DNA of 39,294 nt from Candidatus Coatesbacteria bacterium (GTDB lineage Bacteria > RBG-13-66-14), in NCBI GenBank assembly GCA_014728225.1, contig WJLX01000007.1:1-39294 (forward strand), given 5' to 3'. Position 1 is the first letter of the stretch. The number at the start of each line of letters is the position of its first letter. The notes under the pieces were generated by a model. The model saw only the letters and a list, made by a program, of their open reading frames with translations, was not told where the DNA came from and did not search any database. The position numbers and the translations under genes are program-made. Shown here piece by piece: positions 17,979-24,982 of this stretch.

Positions 17979-18038
17979 CCGGGTTTCGGGTATTTGCGAA
18001 TACGTCGGTTAGTATGGATTAGGGATGGTGAAACCCGG
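17979..18038. repeat. Inverted repeat with internal hairpin downstream of padR
   Basis: CCGGGTTTC (17979-17987) and GAAACCCGG (18030-18038) are perfect 9-bp arms. Inside is a smaller hairpin GTATT-TGCG-AATAC (17990-18003). The role is unclear; it may help to end padR transcription. Confidence 0.5.
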
Positions 18039-18089
18039 TCGTCAAGCGCTTAACCTCGATCACCCGGCGCGGAATTGGACCGCGCTGGG

Positions 18090-18689
18090 TCAGCGAGGCG
18101 AGTTGTAGGGCCCGTCTTCCTCGAACTTCGTGGCCTGCAGGTCCTGGTAGTCGACGCCTTCGGTGGCTTTAAACGCCCAACGCAACCACTTGCGTTCGGC
18201 CTTGAGCAGACATTTGCGGTGTTGGAAGATCATGTACTCGCCGAAGGTCAGCTCGCCGTCCTCCTGCATCTTCTTCCAGGCATCGCGAATCTGCTTCTCC
18301 TCTTCGCGCACGGCTTTAAAGCGCTTGTCGAGGAGTTCGGTCAGCTTGTCGGCGTCCAGTTCCAGGGGCTTGGCGAAGCCGATCACGGTGTCGAGGCCGA
18401 AGTACAGTCGCTGGCTGTAAACATCGAGTTCATCGAGTCCGCCCTCGAGGGCCTCACGCCCCTCCTGGGTGAGGGAGTAGACGTGACGCGGCGGACGGTT
18501 GCCCTTCTGGGCCGTCTTCTCGACAACCATCCCTTTGTTGCGGAGTTTCTTCAGGGTATAGTAGAGGTGCCCGGTGGAGACCTCGCTCCATAGATCGGCG
18601 TGTTTCTCCTCCAGCACCCGTTTTAGTTGATAGCCGTGCATCGGCTCCTCGGATAACAGGCCGAGGACCATCAGGTCGACTTTGGTCAT
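18090..18689 (-). CDS. PadR family transcriptional regulator
   Basis: This 199-residue protein has the PadR winged helix in residues 1 to about 75 (LMVLGLLSEEPMHGYQLKRVLEE, STGHLYYTLKKLRNKGMV, RHVYSLTQEGREAL). A C-terminal helical dimerisation region with coiled-coil character follows (EEEKQIRDAWKKMQEDGEL). PadR repressors usually respond to small hydrophobic molecules and often control a neighbouring efflux pump. Here an ABC-2 exporter is transcribed divergently 400 nt away. The start is supported by GAAGGAG on the minus strand about 8 nt upstream. An imperfect dyad sits just below its promoter. The inducer is unknown. Confidence 0.93.
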   Translation of the reverse strand: MTKVDLMVLGLLSEEPMHGYQLKRVLEEKHADLWSEVSTGHLYYTLKKLRNKGMVVEKTAQKGNRPPRHVYSLTQEGREALEGGLDELDVYSQRLYFGLDTVIGFAKPLELDADKLTELLDKRFKAVREEEKQIRDAWKKMQEDGELTFGEYMIFQHRKCLLKAERKWLRWAFKATEGVDYQDLQATKFEEDGPYNSPR

Positions 18690-18731
18690 GGTTTGCTCTC
18701 CTTCAGGTATGTTGCCTCGTCTTATAAACGC

Positions 18732-18769
18732 AGTTAAAACACACCCGGTCTATTGTGGTCTGTTTAACT
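18732..18769. promoter_or_regulatory. Imperfect dyad, candidate PadR operator
   Basis: GTTAAA-A-CACACC on the left mirrors GGTCTGTTTAAC on the right, with one bulged base and one mismatch over about 12 bp. It covers the expected transcription start of padR, immediately downstream of its -10 element. This is where a repressor acting on its own promoter would bind. Confidence 0.45.
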
Positions 18770-18770
18770 A

Positions 18771-18799
18771 AGGGTAGTATGATAAATATGTTTTGTCAA
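18771..18799 (-). promoter_or_regulatory. Predicted padR promoter
   Basis: On the minus strand a perfect TTGACA (18794-18799) is followed after 17 nt by TACCCT (18771-18776). The surrounding 18770-18930 is markedly more AT-rich than the rest of the window. Confidence 0.5.
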
Positions 18800-19060
18800 G
18801 TATTGGAACATCTTTTTGTGGATTATTGCGGATTGGTCCGGGGTGATATGGCGGAGATATGGCTAACTGTGACTCAGTTTGCCAAGGATATTGCCATCAT
18901 TGGATATTCTCATTTTGATAACAGCCCCGGGGCTTACCGGCGCCCTGATAGACCGCAGCGCGTGCCGCCTCACTGTGATGTCCCGGCAAGGAACAATCAG
19001 CGCTCCCGCGGCCGGAGCGTGAGGGGTGCGGGGAAAAACGCCTGTCCGGCGCCGCCGGGC

Positions 19061-19089
19061 TTGTCGCTCCGCTGAGGCTGTTTTATACT
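19061..19089 (+). promoter_or_regulatory. Predicted promoter of the ABC exporter genes
   Basis: TTGTCG (19061-19066), a 17-nt spacer and TATACT (19084-19089) form a good promoter. The ATG of the ABC gene begins 7 nt after the -10, where transcription should start, so the mRNA may be leaderless. Confidence 0.6.
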
Positions 19090-19095
19090 GGATTG

Positions 19096-20112
19096 ATGCT
19101 GACCGCCGCGCACAAAAACGACCGTGAAGGGGCGGTCCCGGCTATCGAAACCCGGGACCTGGTGCGGCGCTATGACGACCTGGTCGCCGTCGACGGCGTC
19201 AGCCTCCAGGTCGCCGAGGGCGAGATCTTCGGTTTCATCGGACCCAACGGCGCCGGCAAAACGACGACCATCTCCATCCTGGCCACCCTGATCCGGCCCA
19301 GCGGCGGTCGGGCCTGGGTGGCCGGTCGTGATGTGGTCGCCGAAGCCTCCCAGGTGCGGCGGCACATCGGCATCGTCTTCCAGGAATCGACCCTGGACAC
19401 CAAGCTGAGCGTGGCGGAGAATCTGGACTTCCACGCCCGCATCTACCGGGTCGAGGATCGCAAGCGCCGCGTCGCCCAGATGCTGTCCCTGGTCGAACTG
19501 GACGACTGGCGCGACAAGCTGGTCGACCGCCTCTCAGGCGGGATGCGGCGACGGTTGGAGGTGGCCCGGGCTCTGCTTCACCGTCCCCGGGTCCTGTTCC
19601 TCGACGAACCCACCCTGGGGCTCGACGTGCAGAACCGCCATCGCATCTGGGCGGCCATCCGCAAGCTGGTCGTCGAGGACGGCATCACCGTTTTCCTGAC
19701 CACCCACCAGCTCGAGAACGCCGAGCTCTGCCACCGCATCGGCATCATCGATCACGGGCGGCTGGTGGCCTGCGACACGCCCACGGCGCTCAAGCGCTCC
19801 CTCGGCGGCGGTCTGATCCGTCTGGAATGCAACGATCCCGCCCCGGTGGTCCGCCGGGCGCGGGCCGACGGTCACGAAGCCGCCGTCGACGGTCGCAGCG
19901 TCACCGTGGTCGTCGACAACCCGGCCGCTTACCTGCCGGACCTGCTACGCAACCTGGAGGTCCCGATCGTGAACCTCCAGGTCGAGGAACCCAGGCTGGA
20001 GGATGTTTTCCTGGCCCTGACCGGTCGCCGGCTGCGCGACGAGGAAGCGGGCAAGAGCGGCGCCTGGCGTAACGTCCATCGGGCCAGTTCCCGCCGGACC
20101 AACCGCCGCTGA
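19096..20112 (+). CDS. ABC transporter ATP-binding protein (DrrA-like)
   Basis: This 338-residue ATPase has Walker A GPNGAGKTT at about residues 49-57 and a Q-loop in IGIVFQESTLDTKLS. The signature is LSGGMRRRLEVARAL, Walker B with catalytic Glu is VLFLDEPTLGLD, and TTHQLENAELCHRI contains the switch histidine. The C-terminal extension after residue 220 resembles the DrrA/NodI type that pairs with an ABC-2 permease. Its partner begins 16 nt downstream. I use the ATG at 19096; a TTG at 19093 is also possible. No Shine-Dalgarno sequence is visible, in keeping with a leaderless start. Drug, lipid or polysaccharide export are possible; the PadR neighbour favours efflux of a toxic compound. Confidence 0.93.
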   Translation: MLTAAHKNDREGAVPAIETRDLVRRYDDLVAVDGVSLQVAEGEIFGFIGPNGAGKTTTISILATLIRPSGGRAWVAGRDVVAEASQVRRHIGIVFQESTLDTKLSVAENLDFHARIYRVEDRKRRVAQMLSLVELDDWRDKLVDRLSGGMRRRLEVARALLHRPRVLFLDEPTLGLDVQNRHRIWAAIRKLVVEDGITVFLTTHQLENAELCHRIGIIDHGRLVACDTPTALKRSLGGGLIRLECNDPAPVVRRARADGHEAAVDGRSVTVVVDNPAAYLPDLLRNLEVPIVNLQVEEPRLEDVFLALTGRRLRDEEAGKSGAWRNVHRASSRRTNRR

Positions 20113-20128
20113 AAAGGGGGGACGAGGG

Positions 20129-20899
20129 ATGATCCAGGGCTTCGCCGTCCGCGCCGTCTGGCTGCGCGAGTTCAAGCGCTACTTCCGCGACATCCCCCGG
20201 GTGGCCTCGTCGGTGGCCCGGCCCATGGTCTGGCTGTTCATCCTGGGGATCGGTATCTCGCCCAACTTCGCCCCTGTGGGCAGGCTCGGCTACATCGAGT
20301 ACATCTTCCCGGGCATGGTGGTGATGACCATCCTGTTCACCTCGACGGTGTCGGCGATCAGCATCATCTGGGACCGGGAGTTCGGCCTGCTCAAGGAGAT
20401 GCTGGCGGCGCCGATCAGCCGCAGCTCGATCGTCGTCGGCAAGATGCTCGGCGGAGCGACCATCTGCACCATTCAGGGCCTGATCGCCATCCTGCTGGTC
20501 TTCCTGACCAAGATTCAGCTTTTGTGGTACAACATCTTCTGGATCCTGCTCGCCAGCTTCATCGTCGGCTTCATGCTGGCCGCCCTGGGGATGATCATCG
20601 CCAGTTTGGTCAGGACCTACGAGGGCTTCAGCTCGGTGATGAACTTCCTGATCATGCCGATGTTCCTGGCCTCGGGAGCGGTGTTCCCCCTGGACAATCT
20701 ACCCCGCTGGGCCTACCTGCTGGCCCGCGCCAACCCGATCGCCTACGCCGTCGACCTCTTCCGCGGCCTGATGCTCCATCACTACGAGTACACCTTTTTC
20801 ATCGACATGATGGTCATCTCGGTGCTGACCCTGCTGACCACGGGCTACGCCATCTTCCGCTTCCACAAGATGGCCCACAAGTGGGGTGGCGGCGGCTGA
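20129..20899 (+). CDS. ABC-2 type transporter permease
   Basis: This 256-residue membrane protein has about six transmembrane segments, for example PMVWLFILGIGISPNF, GMVVMTILFTSTVSAISII, WILLASFIVGFMLAALGMII and MMVISVLTLLTTGYAIF. It carries the ABC-2 signature region GFSSVMNFLIMPMFLASGAVFPLDNLPRWAYLLARANPIAYAVDLFRGLM. A GGGGGGACGAGGG stretch lies before the ATG. It forms the membrane channel for the ATPase encoded just upstream, in one operon. A strong hairpin terminator follows. The substrate is not evident. Confidence 0.93.
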   Translation: MIQGFAVRAVWLREFKRYFRDIPRVASSVARPMVWLFILGIGISPNFAPVGRLGYIEYIFPGMVVMTILFTSTVSAISIIWDREFGLLKEMLAAPISRSSIVVGKMLGGATICTIQGLIAILLVFLTKIQLLWYNIFWILLASFIVGFMLAALGMIIASLVRTYEGFSSVMNFLIMPMFLASGAVFPLDNLPRWAYLLARANPIAYAVDLFRGLMLHHYEYTFFIDMMVISVLTLLTTGYAIFRFHKMAHKWGGGG

Positions 20900-20933
20900 G
20901 CGGAGCGGTCCGCCGTAACCTCGACCACGATAG

Positions 20934-20962
20934 AGAACAACGCCCACCGGGCGTTGTTCTTC
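20934..20962. terminator. Bidirectional terminator between permease and HU genes
   Basis: GAACAACGCCC (20935-20945) and GGGCGTTGTTC (20949-20959) are perfect 11-bp arms around a 3-nt loop. It stands between two convergent genes and has a modest U-rich side (GTTGTTCTTC) on the plus strand. Confidence 0.8.
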
Positions 20963-20989
20963 ATAGTGCTTGCGGTGCTCGGGATCGGG

Positions 20990-21274
20990 TCAGTCGGTCA
21001 GCCGGTGGGCCAACTCCTTCATCCGCTTGCCGGGGACGAACTTGATCCGTTTGCGGGCGGGGACGATGACGACCTCGTTGGTGCGGGGGTTGCGGGCTTT
21101 CTTCTCCTTGGCGTCGCGGACGCTGAAGACGCCGAAGTCGCGAATCTCGATCCGCTCGCCGCGGCTCAGAGCGGCCTTCATCTCCTCGATGAGGGAATCG
21201 AGCACCTGGGCGGCGATCTTCTGCGTTACGTTGAGCTTCTTGGCCACGGTGATGGCGATTTCCCGCTTGGTCAT
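20990..21274 (-). CDS. HU/IHF family DNA-binding protein
   Basis: This 94-residue histone-like protein matches the HU/IHF family over its whole length. Helices 1-2 are MTKREIAITVAKKLNVTQKIAAQVLDSLIEEMKAAL in outline, followed by GERIEIRDFGVFSV. The beta-arm with the DNA-intercalating proline region is ARNPRTNEVVIVPARKRIKFVPGKRMKE. It bends and compacts DNA in the nucleoid as a dimer. Sequence alone does not separate HU from IHF. An 18-bp perfect palindrome (21327-21344) lies about 50 nt upstream of its start and could be a regulatory site. A tandem 86-bp repeat lies further upstream. Confidence 0.95.
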   Translation of the reverse strand: MTKREIAITVAKKLNVTQKIAAQVLDSLIEEMKAALSRGERIEIRDFGVFSVRDAKEKKARNPRTNEVVIVPARKRIKFVPGKRMKELAHRLTD

Positions 21275-21326
21275 CGGGTTACCCCCCGCTTAAGAGCGAA
21301 CCTGGATGCCCCGGCGGTTGAAGCGT

Positions 21327-21344
21327 CACCGTCAGTTGACGGTG
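21327..21344. promoter_or_regulatory. 18-bp perfect palindrome upstream of the HU gene
   Basis: CACCGTCAGTTGACGGTG has 8-bp arms around GT. It is positioned as a possible operator or 5'-UTR hairpin of the HU gene on the minus strand. Confidence 0.45.
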
Positions 21345-21425
21345 GGCCGGGATCTGGCTGGGGAAGCGAAAGTAGGGTGTTCTGGTGTAGCTGGGCGGCT
21401 GGATCGGCGCCAATCGCTCGGTGGC

Positions 21426-21597
21426 GGTTTCGAGTGTAACGGCGTTTCAACACGCCACGGGCCTCGCGCTGCTGGCCGCCGGGGTCGGGTCGGGGTCAAC
21501 CGCCGGGGGCCGGTTTCGAGTGTAACGGCGTTTTTAGCGCGCCACGGGCCTCGCGCTGCTGGCCGCCGGGGTCGGGTCGAGGTCAACCCCCGGGGGC
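21426..21597. repeat. Two tandem copies of an 86-bp non-coding repeat
   Basis: Copy 1 starts at 21426 and copy 2 at 21512, each beginning GGTTTCGAGTGTAACGGCG and containing CCACGGGCCTCGCGCTGCTG. They differ at only a few positions, mostly in TTTCAACACGCC versus TTTTTAGCGCGCC. The period is not a multiple of three and there is no ORF, so this is a non-coding duplication between the HU gene and the WbpD-like gene. The rest of 21275-21723 shows no gene. A minus-strand TTGACT near 21700 could be a -35 for the HU gene, but its -10 is poor. Confidence 0.85.
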
Positions 21598-21723
21598 CGG
21601 CCGCGACCGTTGTTGCAATTCAACTCCGTCAAGGGTTCAGTTGGAGGTTGAATTGTGCAGGTCATTGTCTAACTTAAGGTTACCAAACGCCCTTTTTTCA
21701 AGTCAAGGGCTATGTGGGTTTTT

Positions 21724-22326
21724 TCAGTCGTCGCAGGTCTCCGGGCGGTTCAACAGGCCCTCATCGAGGCGGTAGCTCCGCCCACAGGTTTCGCAGACGA
21801 CGTCGTAACCGGCGGCGGTCGGCGGGACGGCGAGCCGTTCGCCGCAAACGCAGACCCAGCCGACGCGGCGGGCGGGCACCCCCTGGACGAGGGCGAAGTC
21901 TGGGACGTCGTGGGTTACCACGGCGCCTGCGGCGACCATGCAGTGGGTCCCGAGGGTGACGCCGCAGACGATGGTGGCGTTGGCGCCGATGGTCGCGCCG
22001 CGGCGGCAGAGGGTCGGCTCCCAGGCGTTACGGCCTTTGGGGAAGAGGGCCCGCGGGTTGCGGTCGTTGGTGAAGACGCAACTGGGGCCGCAGAAGACGC
22101 CCTCCTCCAGGGTCACCCGGGTGTAGATGCTGACGTTGTTCTGCAGCTTGCAGCGGTCGCCCAGCACGACGTCCGCGCCCAGGTAGCAGTTCTGGCCCAG
22201 GACGCAATCGGCGCCGACGCGGGCGCCCCGGCTGAGGTGGCAGAAATGCCAGACCCTGGTTCCCGGGCCCAGCTCGACGTCGTCGTCGAGATAGGAGCTG
22301 GGATGGACGAAGGGCTCCCTGGTCAT
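21724..22326 (-). CDS. Left-handed beta-helix N-acetyltransferase, WbpD-like
   Basis: This 200-residue protein is a hexapeptide-repeat acyltransferase (SYLDDDVELGPGTRVWHFCHL, ARVGADCVLGQNCYLGADVVLGDRCKLQNNVSIY). The segment CGPSCVFTNDRNPRALFPKGRNAWEPT is characteristic of the WbpD/WlbB group. That group acetylates the 3-amino group of UDP-2-acetamido-3-amino-glucuronate with acetyl-CoA. After the helix (QGVPARRVGW) there is a small zinc-ribbon-like tail with CVCGERL and CETCGRSY. I chose the ATG at 22326, with AAGGAG about 10 nt upstream; the frame stays open further back but reads as Arg-rich, non-coding sequence. It is second in an operon with the WbpB-like gene, 32 nt downstream of it. Confidence 0.92.
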   Translation of the reverse strand: MTREPFVHPSSYLDDDVELGPGTRVWHFCHLSRGARVGADCVLGQNCYLGADVVLGDRCKLQNNVSIYTRVTLEEGVFCGPSCVFTNDRNPRALFPKGRNAWEPTLCRRGATIGANATIVCGVTLGTHCMVAAGAVVTHDVPDFALVQGVPARRVGWVCVCGERLAVPPTAAGYDVVCETCGRSYRLDEGLLNRPETCDD

Positions 22327-22358
22327 TGAGCGGCGCTCCTTGAAGCTGTCTGCGCGCC

Positions 22359-23363
22359 TTAGGCGTCGTAGGCGATCTCGATCGGCCGTCCCCGCCGGGC
22401 GGCGCTCTCGTCGGCGGCGGCCAGTACGCGTAGAATCCTCAGTCCTTCGCGCCCGTCGCCCCTGGGCTCCGCGCTTCCCGCGCAGCAGTCGAGGAAGTGC
22501 TGGAGCTCCCGGGCCAGGGGTTCGCCGGGCTCGATTTTGAGATTGCGCACGGCGTAGTCGTGGTGCTCGGTGACGGGGCGACCGGCGGCGTCGCTGAGCG
22601 GTTCGGCCCACTTGGGATGGACGGCGACCTCGCCGGCGACATCGTCCCAGAGCAGCATGCCGCGCTCGCCGACGACGGTCACCTCGCGTCGCTTCTGCGG
22701 GTCCAGCCAGCTCAGGTGGATGTGGCCGAGGCGTTCGCCGGGGAATTGCAGGGCCAGATGGGCGTAATCGGCGATACCGGCGCGGATGTGGCTGCCGGCG
22801 GAGCAGCAGACCGTCGTCGGCCAGGCGTCGAAGATCAGGGCCAGATTGAGGATATCGTGGGGCCCCAGGCTCCAGACGGCGTTCTCGGCCGCTCGGACCC
22901 GGCCGAAGTTGGTCCGCCGGGCGTGGGCGGTGTAGAGCCGCCCCGGTTCGCCGGAGGCCAGGGCGCCCAACAGGGCCTCCAGGGCCGGATGGTAACGCAG
23001 GACGTGGCCCACCAGCAGCCGCCGGTCGACGGCGTCGGCCAGCTCGACCAGCTCCGTGCCTTCGGTCACGCGCAGAGCCAGGGGTTTCTCGACGAAGACG
23101 TGCAGCCCGGCCTCGAGGGCGCTGCGGGCCAGCTCGTAGTGGTGTTGGGCCGGGGCGCTGACGGCCACGGCGTCCACGCCGGATTCCAGCAGGGTGTTGT
23201 AATCATCGACCAGGCGGGCCGCGGGGGCCAGCTCGGCTGCCTGCCGTCGCCCGGACTCCGCCGGATCGTAGACCGCCGTTACCCAACAATCCGTCAGGGA
23301 TACCAGGTTGCGCAAAATATTGCGCCCCCAACGGCCGACACCGGCAACTCCGATTTCGATCAT
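22359..23363 (-). CDS. Gfo/Idh/MocA oxidoreductase, WbpB/WlbA-like
   Basis: This 334-residue NAD(P)-dependent sugar dehydrogenase has the Rossmann motif GVAGVGRWGRNILRN at the start, the VEKPLAL catalytic-lysine motif, and GHVLRYHPALEALL. DYNTLLESGVDAVAVSAPAQHHYEL is typical of the family. Its likely reaction is oxidation of UDP-N-acetylglucosaminuronate at C3, the step before the WbpE-type transamination. That is inferred from the WbpD-like gene beside it and the WbpE-like gene at 15898. The ATG at 23363 has GGAGG with a 5-nt gap; a GTG two codons earlier would overlap that site and is less likely. Confidence 0.9.
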   Translation of the reverse strand: MIEIGVAGVGRWGRNILRNLVSLTDCWVTAVYDPAESGRRQAAELAPAARLVDDYNTLLESGVDAVAVSAPAQHHYELARSALEAGLHVFVEKPLALRVTEGTELVELADAVDRRLLVGHVLRYHPALEALLGALASGEPGRLYTAHARRTNFGRVRAAENAVWSLGPHDILNLALIFDAWPTTVCCSAGSHIRAGIADYAHLALQFPGERLGHIHLSWLDPQKRREVTVVGERGMLLWDDVAGEVAVHPKWAEPLSDAAGRPVTEHHDYAVRNLKIEPGEPLARELQHFLDCCAGSAEPRGDGREGLRILRVLAAADESAARRGRPIEIAYDA

Positions 23364-23447
23364 CCTCACCTCCGGGGAGATGCGATGATACCAGAGGTCC
23401 CGGTGGGCGGCAAGCCCGACCCCGCGCCGCGATCGGTGATCACAGGC

Positions 23448-23476
23448 TTGCCACTACGCCGTCCCTATGCTAGTAT
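23448..23476 (+). promoter_or_regulatory. Predicted guaB3 promoter
   Basis: TTGCCA (23448-23453), a 17-nt spacer and TAGTAT (23471-23476) preceded by TGC form an extended -10 promoter. Transcription should start near 23483, about 270 nt before guaB3. Confidence 0.7.
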
Positions 23477-23482
23477 CCCTCC

Positions 23483-23614
23483 ACGGGTGGTCCACCCTCC
23501 CACCGTCGCGGGAATGCTTAGACAACACTCCGGGCCGCAACGGAAGGGTAGACCCGGGAGAACGCCGCGTTCCCCGTCACGCCTCCGCCGCAGGCTCCCG
23601 TGGGAGCCTTTCTT
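23483..23614 (+). ncRNA. Structured leader RNA ending in a terminator, ahead of guaB3
   Basis: The predicted leader folds into several stable hairpins. They include GGGTG/CACCC near 23485-23497 and a compact three-way arrangement from CTCCGGG (about 23528) to CCCGGGAG (about 23560), which encloses CCG-CAA-CGG and GGG-TAGA-CCC. GAACG-CCG-CGTTC lies at about 23559-23571. It ends with an intrinsic terminator (23592-23614). A promoter, structured RNA and terminator before a purine gene is the layout of a riboswitch or attenuator, or of a separate short ncRNA. I cannot place it in a known class. The 3' half (GGG, short loop, CCCGGGAGA) slightly recalls the ykkC group, but the ykkC 5' half is not seen. 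Confidence 0.5.
23592..23614 (+). terminator. Intrinsic terminator inside the guaB3 leader
   Basis: AGGCTCC and GGAGCCT pair around CGTG and are followed by TTCTTATT. Its position between promoter and gene suggests conditional termination. Confidence 0.75.
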
Positions 23615-23639
23615 ATTACGGGGCGGAGCTAACGGGGCA

Positions 23640-23732
23640 ATGAACGAAGAAGCAGCTAACGAAACAGCTCAGCCAGCAGTGGACGTCGGCGACCTACGGC
23701 ATGACTCCGGCCGGTATGGTCCGCGCACTTAA
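23640..23732 (+). CDS. Possible 30-residue leader peptide upstream of guaB3
   Basis: A short ORF opens with ATG at 23640 (MNEEAANETAQPAV...) and closes at TAA 22 nt before the guaB3 start. A purine-rich ACGGGGC lies just upstream. It may be translated or may be chance; there is no run of one amino acid pointing to classic attenuation. Nothing more can be said of its function. Confidence 0.25.
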   Translation: MNEEAANETAQPAVDVGDLRHDSGRYGPRT

Positions 23733-23754
23733 CCCCATTCCCAGGAGCTCCGGC

Positions 23755-24924
23755 ATGGGCATGTACATCGGTATCGGGCGCAAGGCCCGTCAATGCTTTG
23801 GTTTCGACGAAATCGCCCTCGTTCCCTTCAACCTGACCATCAACCCCGACGAGGTCGACCCGAGCTGGGAGCTCGGCGGGCGGCGCTTCGAGGTGCCCCT
23901 GATCGCCTCGGCGATGGACGGCGTCGTCGATGTCGACTTCGCCATCGCCATGGGCAAGCTGGGCGGTCTGGCCGTGTTGAACCTCGAGGGCGTCCAGACC
24001 CGCTTCGCGGACGCCGGCGAGATGCTCGACCGCATCGCCTCGGCCAGCCCCGAAGAAAGCACCCAGCTGATCCAGACCGTCTACGGCGAGCCGATCAAGA
24101 AGGAGCTGATCGGCAAGCGCGTCGAGCAGATCAAGGCCGGCGGCGCCCCCGCCGTGGTCAGCGCCATCCCCCAGCGCGCCGGCGAGTTCGGCCCCGTCGC
24201 CGCCGAGGCCGGCTGCGACATCTTTGTCGTCCAATCCACCGTCGCCACGGTCAACCACGAATCGAGCGCCTACGATACCCTGGACTTCGCCGCCTTCATT
24301 GCCGAGATGCACCGCCGCGAGGTCCCCGTCATCGTCGGCAACACCTGTACCTATCAGGTGACCTACGAGCTGATGGAGGCCGGCGCCGACGCTATCCTCG
24401 TCGGTATCGGCCCCGGCGCCGCCTGCACCACCCGCGGCGTGCTGGGCATCGGCGTGCCCCAGGTCACCACCACCGTCGACACCGCCTATGCCCGCGATCG
24501 CTTCTACAAGATGACCGGCCGCTACGTACCGATCATCACCGACGGCGGGATGCGCGCCGGCGGAGACATCGCCAAGGCCTTCGCCGCCGGAGCCGACGCC
24601 GTGATGATCGGCTCGCCCTTCGCCAAGGCCCACGAAGCACCCGGACGCGGTTTCCACTGGGGGATGGCCACACCCCACGCCAACCTGCCCCGGGGCACCC
24701 GCATCCGCGTCGGTCAAAACGCCAGTCTCAAGCAGATCCTCTTCGGCCCCGCCGAACTCGACGACGGCACCCAAAACCTGATGGGCGCCCTGACCACGGC
24801 GATGGGCAATCTCGGCGCCCACTGCATCAAGGAGATGCAGAACGTCGAGATCATCATCGCCCCCTCGATCAAAACCGAGGGCAAGGTCGAGCAGAAGGCC
24901 CAGCGGATCGGCATGGCCAAGTAA
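23755..24924 (+). CDS. guaB3: GuaB3 family IMP dehydrogenase-related protein
   Basis: This 389-residue (beta/alpha)8 barrel lacks the CBS pair of ordinary IMP dehydrogenase and matches the GuaB3 branch ([46 protein letters not shown]). The catalytic cysteine loop is [13 protein letters not shown] (Cys224). The phosphate-binding [28 protein letters not shown] is intact. Reported activities in this branch are IMP dehydrogenase or GMP reductase, so it acts in guanine nucleotide balance, upstream of Gmk. I chose the ATG at 23755, which has AGGAG with a 7-nt gap. Two earlier ATGs (23701, 23716) lack such a site and would add residues not typical of the family. A structured leader with terminator precedes it, suggesting regulated transcription. 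Confidence 0.9.
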   Translation: MGMYIGIGRKARQCFGFDEIALVPFNLTINPDEVDPSWELGGRRFEVPLIASAMDGVVDVDFAIAMGKLGGLAVLNLEGVQTRFADAGEMLDRIASASPEESTQLIQTVYGEPIKKELIGKRVEQIKAGGAPAVVSAIPQRAGEFGPVAAEAGCDIFVVQSTVATVNHESSAYDTLDFAAFIAEMHRREVPVIVGNTCTYQVTYELMEAGADAILVGIGPGAACTTRGVLGIGVPQVTTTVDTAYARDRFYKMTGRYVPIITDGGMRAGGDIAKAFAAGADAVMIGSPFAKAHEAPGRGFHWGMATPHANLPRGTRIRVGQNASLKQILFGPAELDDGTQNLMGALTTAMGNLGAHCIKEMQNVEIIIAPSIKTEGKVEQKAQRIGMAK

Positions 24925-24982
24925 CCCGGCGCTCATTGCCCGCCCACCGGGGGGTGGCCGCCTCGGCGGCGACCCCCCGGTT

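Noticed and set aside
18755-19075. 106-codon ORF between padR and the ABC gene
   Set aside because: It overlaps the padR promoter and its composition changes abruptly from AT-rich to Arg/Pro-rich. It has no ribosome binding site and no recognisable motif.
21426-21597. CRISPR array
   Set aside because: The two units are contiguous 86-bp duplicates with no short repeat alternating with unique spacers, and no cas genes are nearby. The same applies to the 85-bp units at the window end.
23540-23562. SRP RNA domain suggested by CGGAAGGGTAGACC
   Set aside because: The GGAA loop is not closed by the conserved SRP stem, and the GGTCAGG partner strand is missing.
23505-23575. Cobalamin riboswitch suggested by GGGAA, CCGCAACGG and CCGGGAGA
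   Set aside because: The order is suggestive, but the GGTG element and the B12 box (GACCTGCC) are not intact. I kept only a class-neutral call.
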